A stretch of DNA of 33,103 nucleotides, taken from NCBI GenBank assembly GCA_012744275.1, contig JAAYIE010000004.1, positions 1 to 33,103 on the forward strand. Reading direction: 5' to 3'. The notes under the pieces were generated by a model that did no database searches, was not told where the DNA came from, and saw nothing but the letters and a program-made list of their open reading frames with translations. Source of the DNA: Desulfobulbaceae bacterium. GTDB lineage: Bacteria; Desulfobacterota; Desulfobulbia; Desulfobulbales; Desulfobulbaceae. Positions 32,555 through 33,103 of the stretch are shown piece after piece; position 1 is the stretch's first letter, and every line of letters begins with the position of its first letter. The translations under genes and the position numbers were made by a program.

Positions 32555-32630
32555 GCTCCAGTAGCTCAGGGGATAGAGCACAGGATTCCTAATCCTGGTG
32601 TCGCAGGTTCGATTCCTGCCTGGAGTACCA
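32555..32630 (+). tRNA. tRNA-Arg (anticodon CCT)
   Basis: A full cloverleaf is seen. Acceptor arms are 32555-32561 and 32620-32626 (with a G-T closing pair), the D stem is GCTC/GAGC, and the anticodon stem CAGGA/TCCTG carries loop TTCCTAA with anticodon CCT, reading AGG. The T stem is GCAGG/CCTGC with loop TTCGATT. The discriminator base is A and CCA is encoded. The gene has its own terminator 10 bases downstream. Confidence 0.97.
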
Positions 32631-32640
32631 AATAAATCAA

Positions 32641-32682
32641 GGGGTTGTCTAGATATTTTAGCTAGATAACCCCTTTTCTTTT
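32641..32682 (+). terminator. Rho-independent terminator of tRNA-Arg
   Basis: A 12-base stem (32641-32652 with 32662-32673, GGGGTTGTCTAG / CTAGATAACCCC) has one G-T pair, and the T-rich run TTTTCTTTTC follows. It starts 10 bases after the tRNA CCA end. Confidence 0.88.
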
Positions 32683-32683
32683 C

Positions 32684-32976
32684 TCTCTTCCTCCTTTGGT
32701 GGTTGATTTTTCTGCTTTCTGGGCCTGTTGCAAAATGAACTTGATGACGAAGGCGTGTAGATTGGGCGTAGATCATTGAGTTGAGTGTTATCCGGCCAAG
32801 CGCAGCAGTTGATCGGAAAACAAAGCGATGACACCGAAACTATTTCATACAAATTCTCAGCGCCCCGTATATCCTTATAAATAGGCCCGTTCGCCCACGC
32901 ACCAACCACAGCCTCTGTTGCTGCATTCCGGTCTATCAATCCTTTCCAGTCACACTGGTCTGGTCACTATCGACAC
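32684..32976. other. Non-coding stretch between the tRNA terminator and the right IS end
   Basis: No convincing gene, RNA or hairpin was found in these 293 bases. The reading frame running leftward (32939-32658) has no ribosome site and no similarity I recognise. The start of GGGCCTGTTGCAAAATG (about 32723) resembles the terminal sequence of some IS elements and might be a relic of one, but no second end or transposase remnant is visible. Confidence 0.4.
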
Positions 32977-33103
32977 TCAGTGCTGTCTCATAAAAGATCA
33001 ATGAAAGGAGGCTCGGAGAGCTCTTTGGTGGTACAATGATTTTGCAAAAAGATCATACAAACCAAGGAGATCCGAGCCATGGCCCATAGTAACACTGTCC
33101 TGA
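32977..33103 (+). mobile_element. Start of an IS4-type insertion sequence (right copy)
   Basis: The first 66 bases are the exact reverse complement of window bases 1-66. A ribosome site (AAGGAGAT) and a transposase start follow inside the element. The two copies are inverted, with transposase genes pointing outward. The target duplication cannot be seen because neither element is complete in the window. Confidence 0.8.
33079..33103 (+). CDS. Transposase start, IS4-type (partial, cut by the window edge)
   Basis: The ATG at 33079 is preceded by AAGGAGAT and encodes MAHSNTVL before the window ends. This N-terminus is characteristic of IS4-type DDE transposases with the short N-terminal DUF4372-type domain. 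Only eight codons are visible, so the assignment rests on that start, the ribosome site and the repeated element end. Confidence 0.65.

Noticed and set aside
32369-32776. 135-aa reading frame antisense to tRNA-Arg (contains GRNRTCDTRIRNPVLYP)
   Set aside because: This peptide is the well-known spurious translation of the reverse strand of a tRNA gene; the tRNA explains the sequence.
1-33103. CRISPR array or tandem repeat locus
   Set aside because: No regularly spaced repeats were seen on reading the full window.

Overview
The window looks like a chromosomal segment of an anaerobic, sulfur-cycling deltaproteobacterium, most likely of the Desulfobulbales/Desulfobacterota. This is inferred from gene content: a TusA/DsrE/YeeE sulfur locus, desulfoferrodoxin, rubredoxin and an FprA-type oxygen reductase, a single-chain Fe-S fumarase, GatCAB and an LptG-type LPS exporter subunit. 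No taxonomic marker was searched. Both window ends carry the same IS end in inverted orientation (1-66 and 32977 onward). The right copy runs into the start of an IS4-type transposase gene, so the window is bounded by two copies of one insertion sequence.

Layout. (a) 205-2938: a leftward operon tusA - dsrE-like - dsrE-like - small CWW protein, divergent from a rightward YeeE/YedE sulfur transporter, with facing promoters, an imperfect dyad and a terminator at each outer edge. (b) 3192-7721: rightward housekeeping genes fau, gatC, gatA, hisC, cmk, closed by a 38-bp perfect palindromic terminator. (c) 7950-11080: a leftward oxygen-defence block made of a PerR-type regulator with an extra C-terminal winged helix, desulfoferrodoxin, rubredoxin (52 aa), a CxxC DsrE-like protein and FprA. 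Two PerR-box-like sites lie upstream of perR. (d) 11238-14829: nadB leftward, then a perfect parS site and parA-parB rightward. (e) 15013-16053: a NAPE-PLD-like metallo-hydrolase with an N-terminal export signal. (f) 16142-23494, leftward: class I fumarase, then hemW, radC, gatB, an RdgC C-terminal-like gene, a broken TPR gene and an RdgC N-terminal-like gene. (g) 23841-25634: NAD-type malic enzyme. (h) 25806-28331, leftward: lptG, an uncharacterised Cys-containing protein and a BadF/HgdC-type activase, tightly coupled. (i) 28636-32364, rightward: a DHH phosphoesterase and two overlapping ADP-glucose pyrophosphorylase paralogues. (j) 32555-32630: tRNA-Arg(CCT) with its terminator, then non-coding sequence up to the right IS end.

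How the parts relate. Locus (a) can be read as uptake of a reduced sulfur compound by the YeeE protein and relay of persulfide sulfur over TusA and the DsrE-like proteins. Block (c) forms a superoxide/oxygen reduction chain (superoxide to Dfx, electrons through rubredoxin to FprA) with its own peroxide sensor. Fumarase and malic enzyme link C4 acids to pyruvate. The tandem GlgC pair points to glycogen storage, and ParABS to chromosome segregation. The least described items are the PerR/winged-helix fusion with an internal start, the activase with an unknown partner downstream of lptG, the split RdgC with a decayed TPR gene inside, and the GlgC pair with one altered active-site loop.
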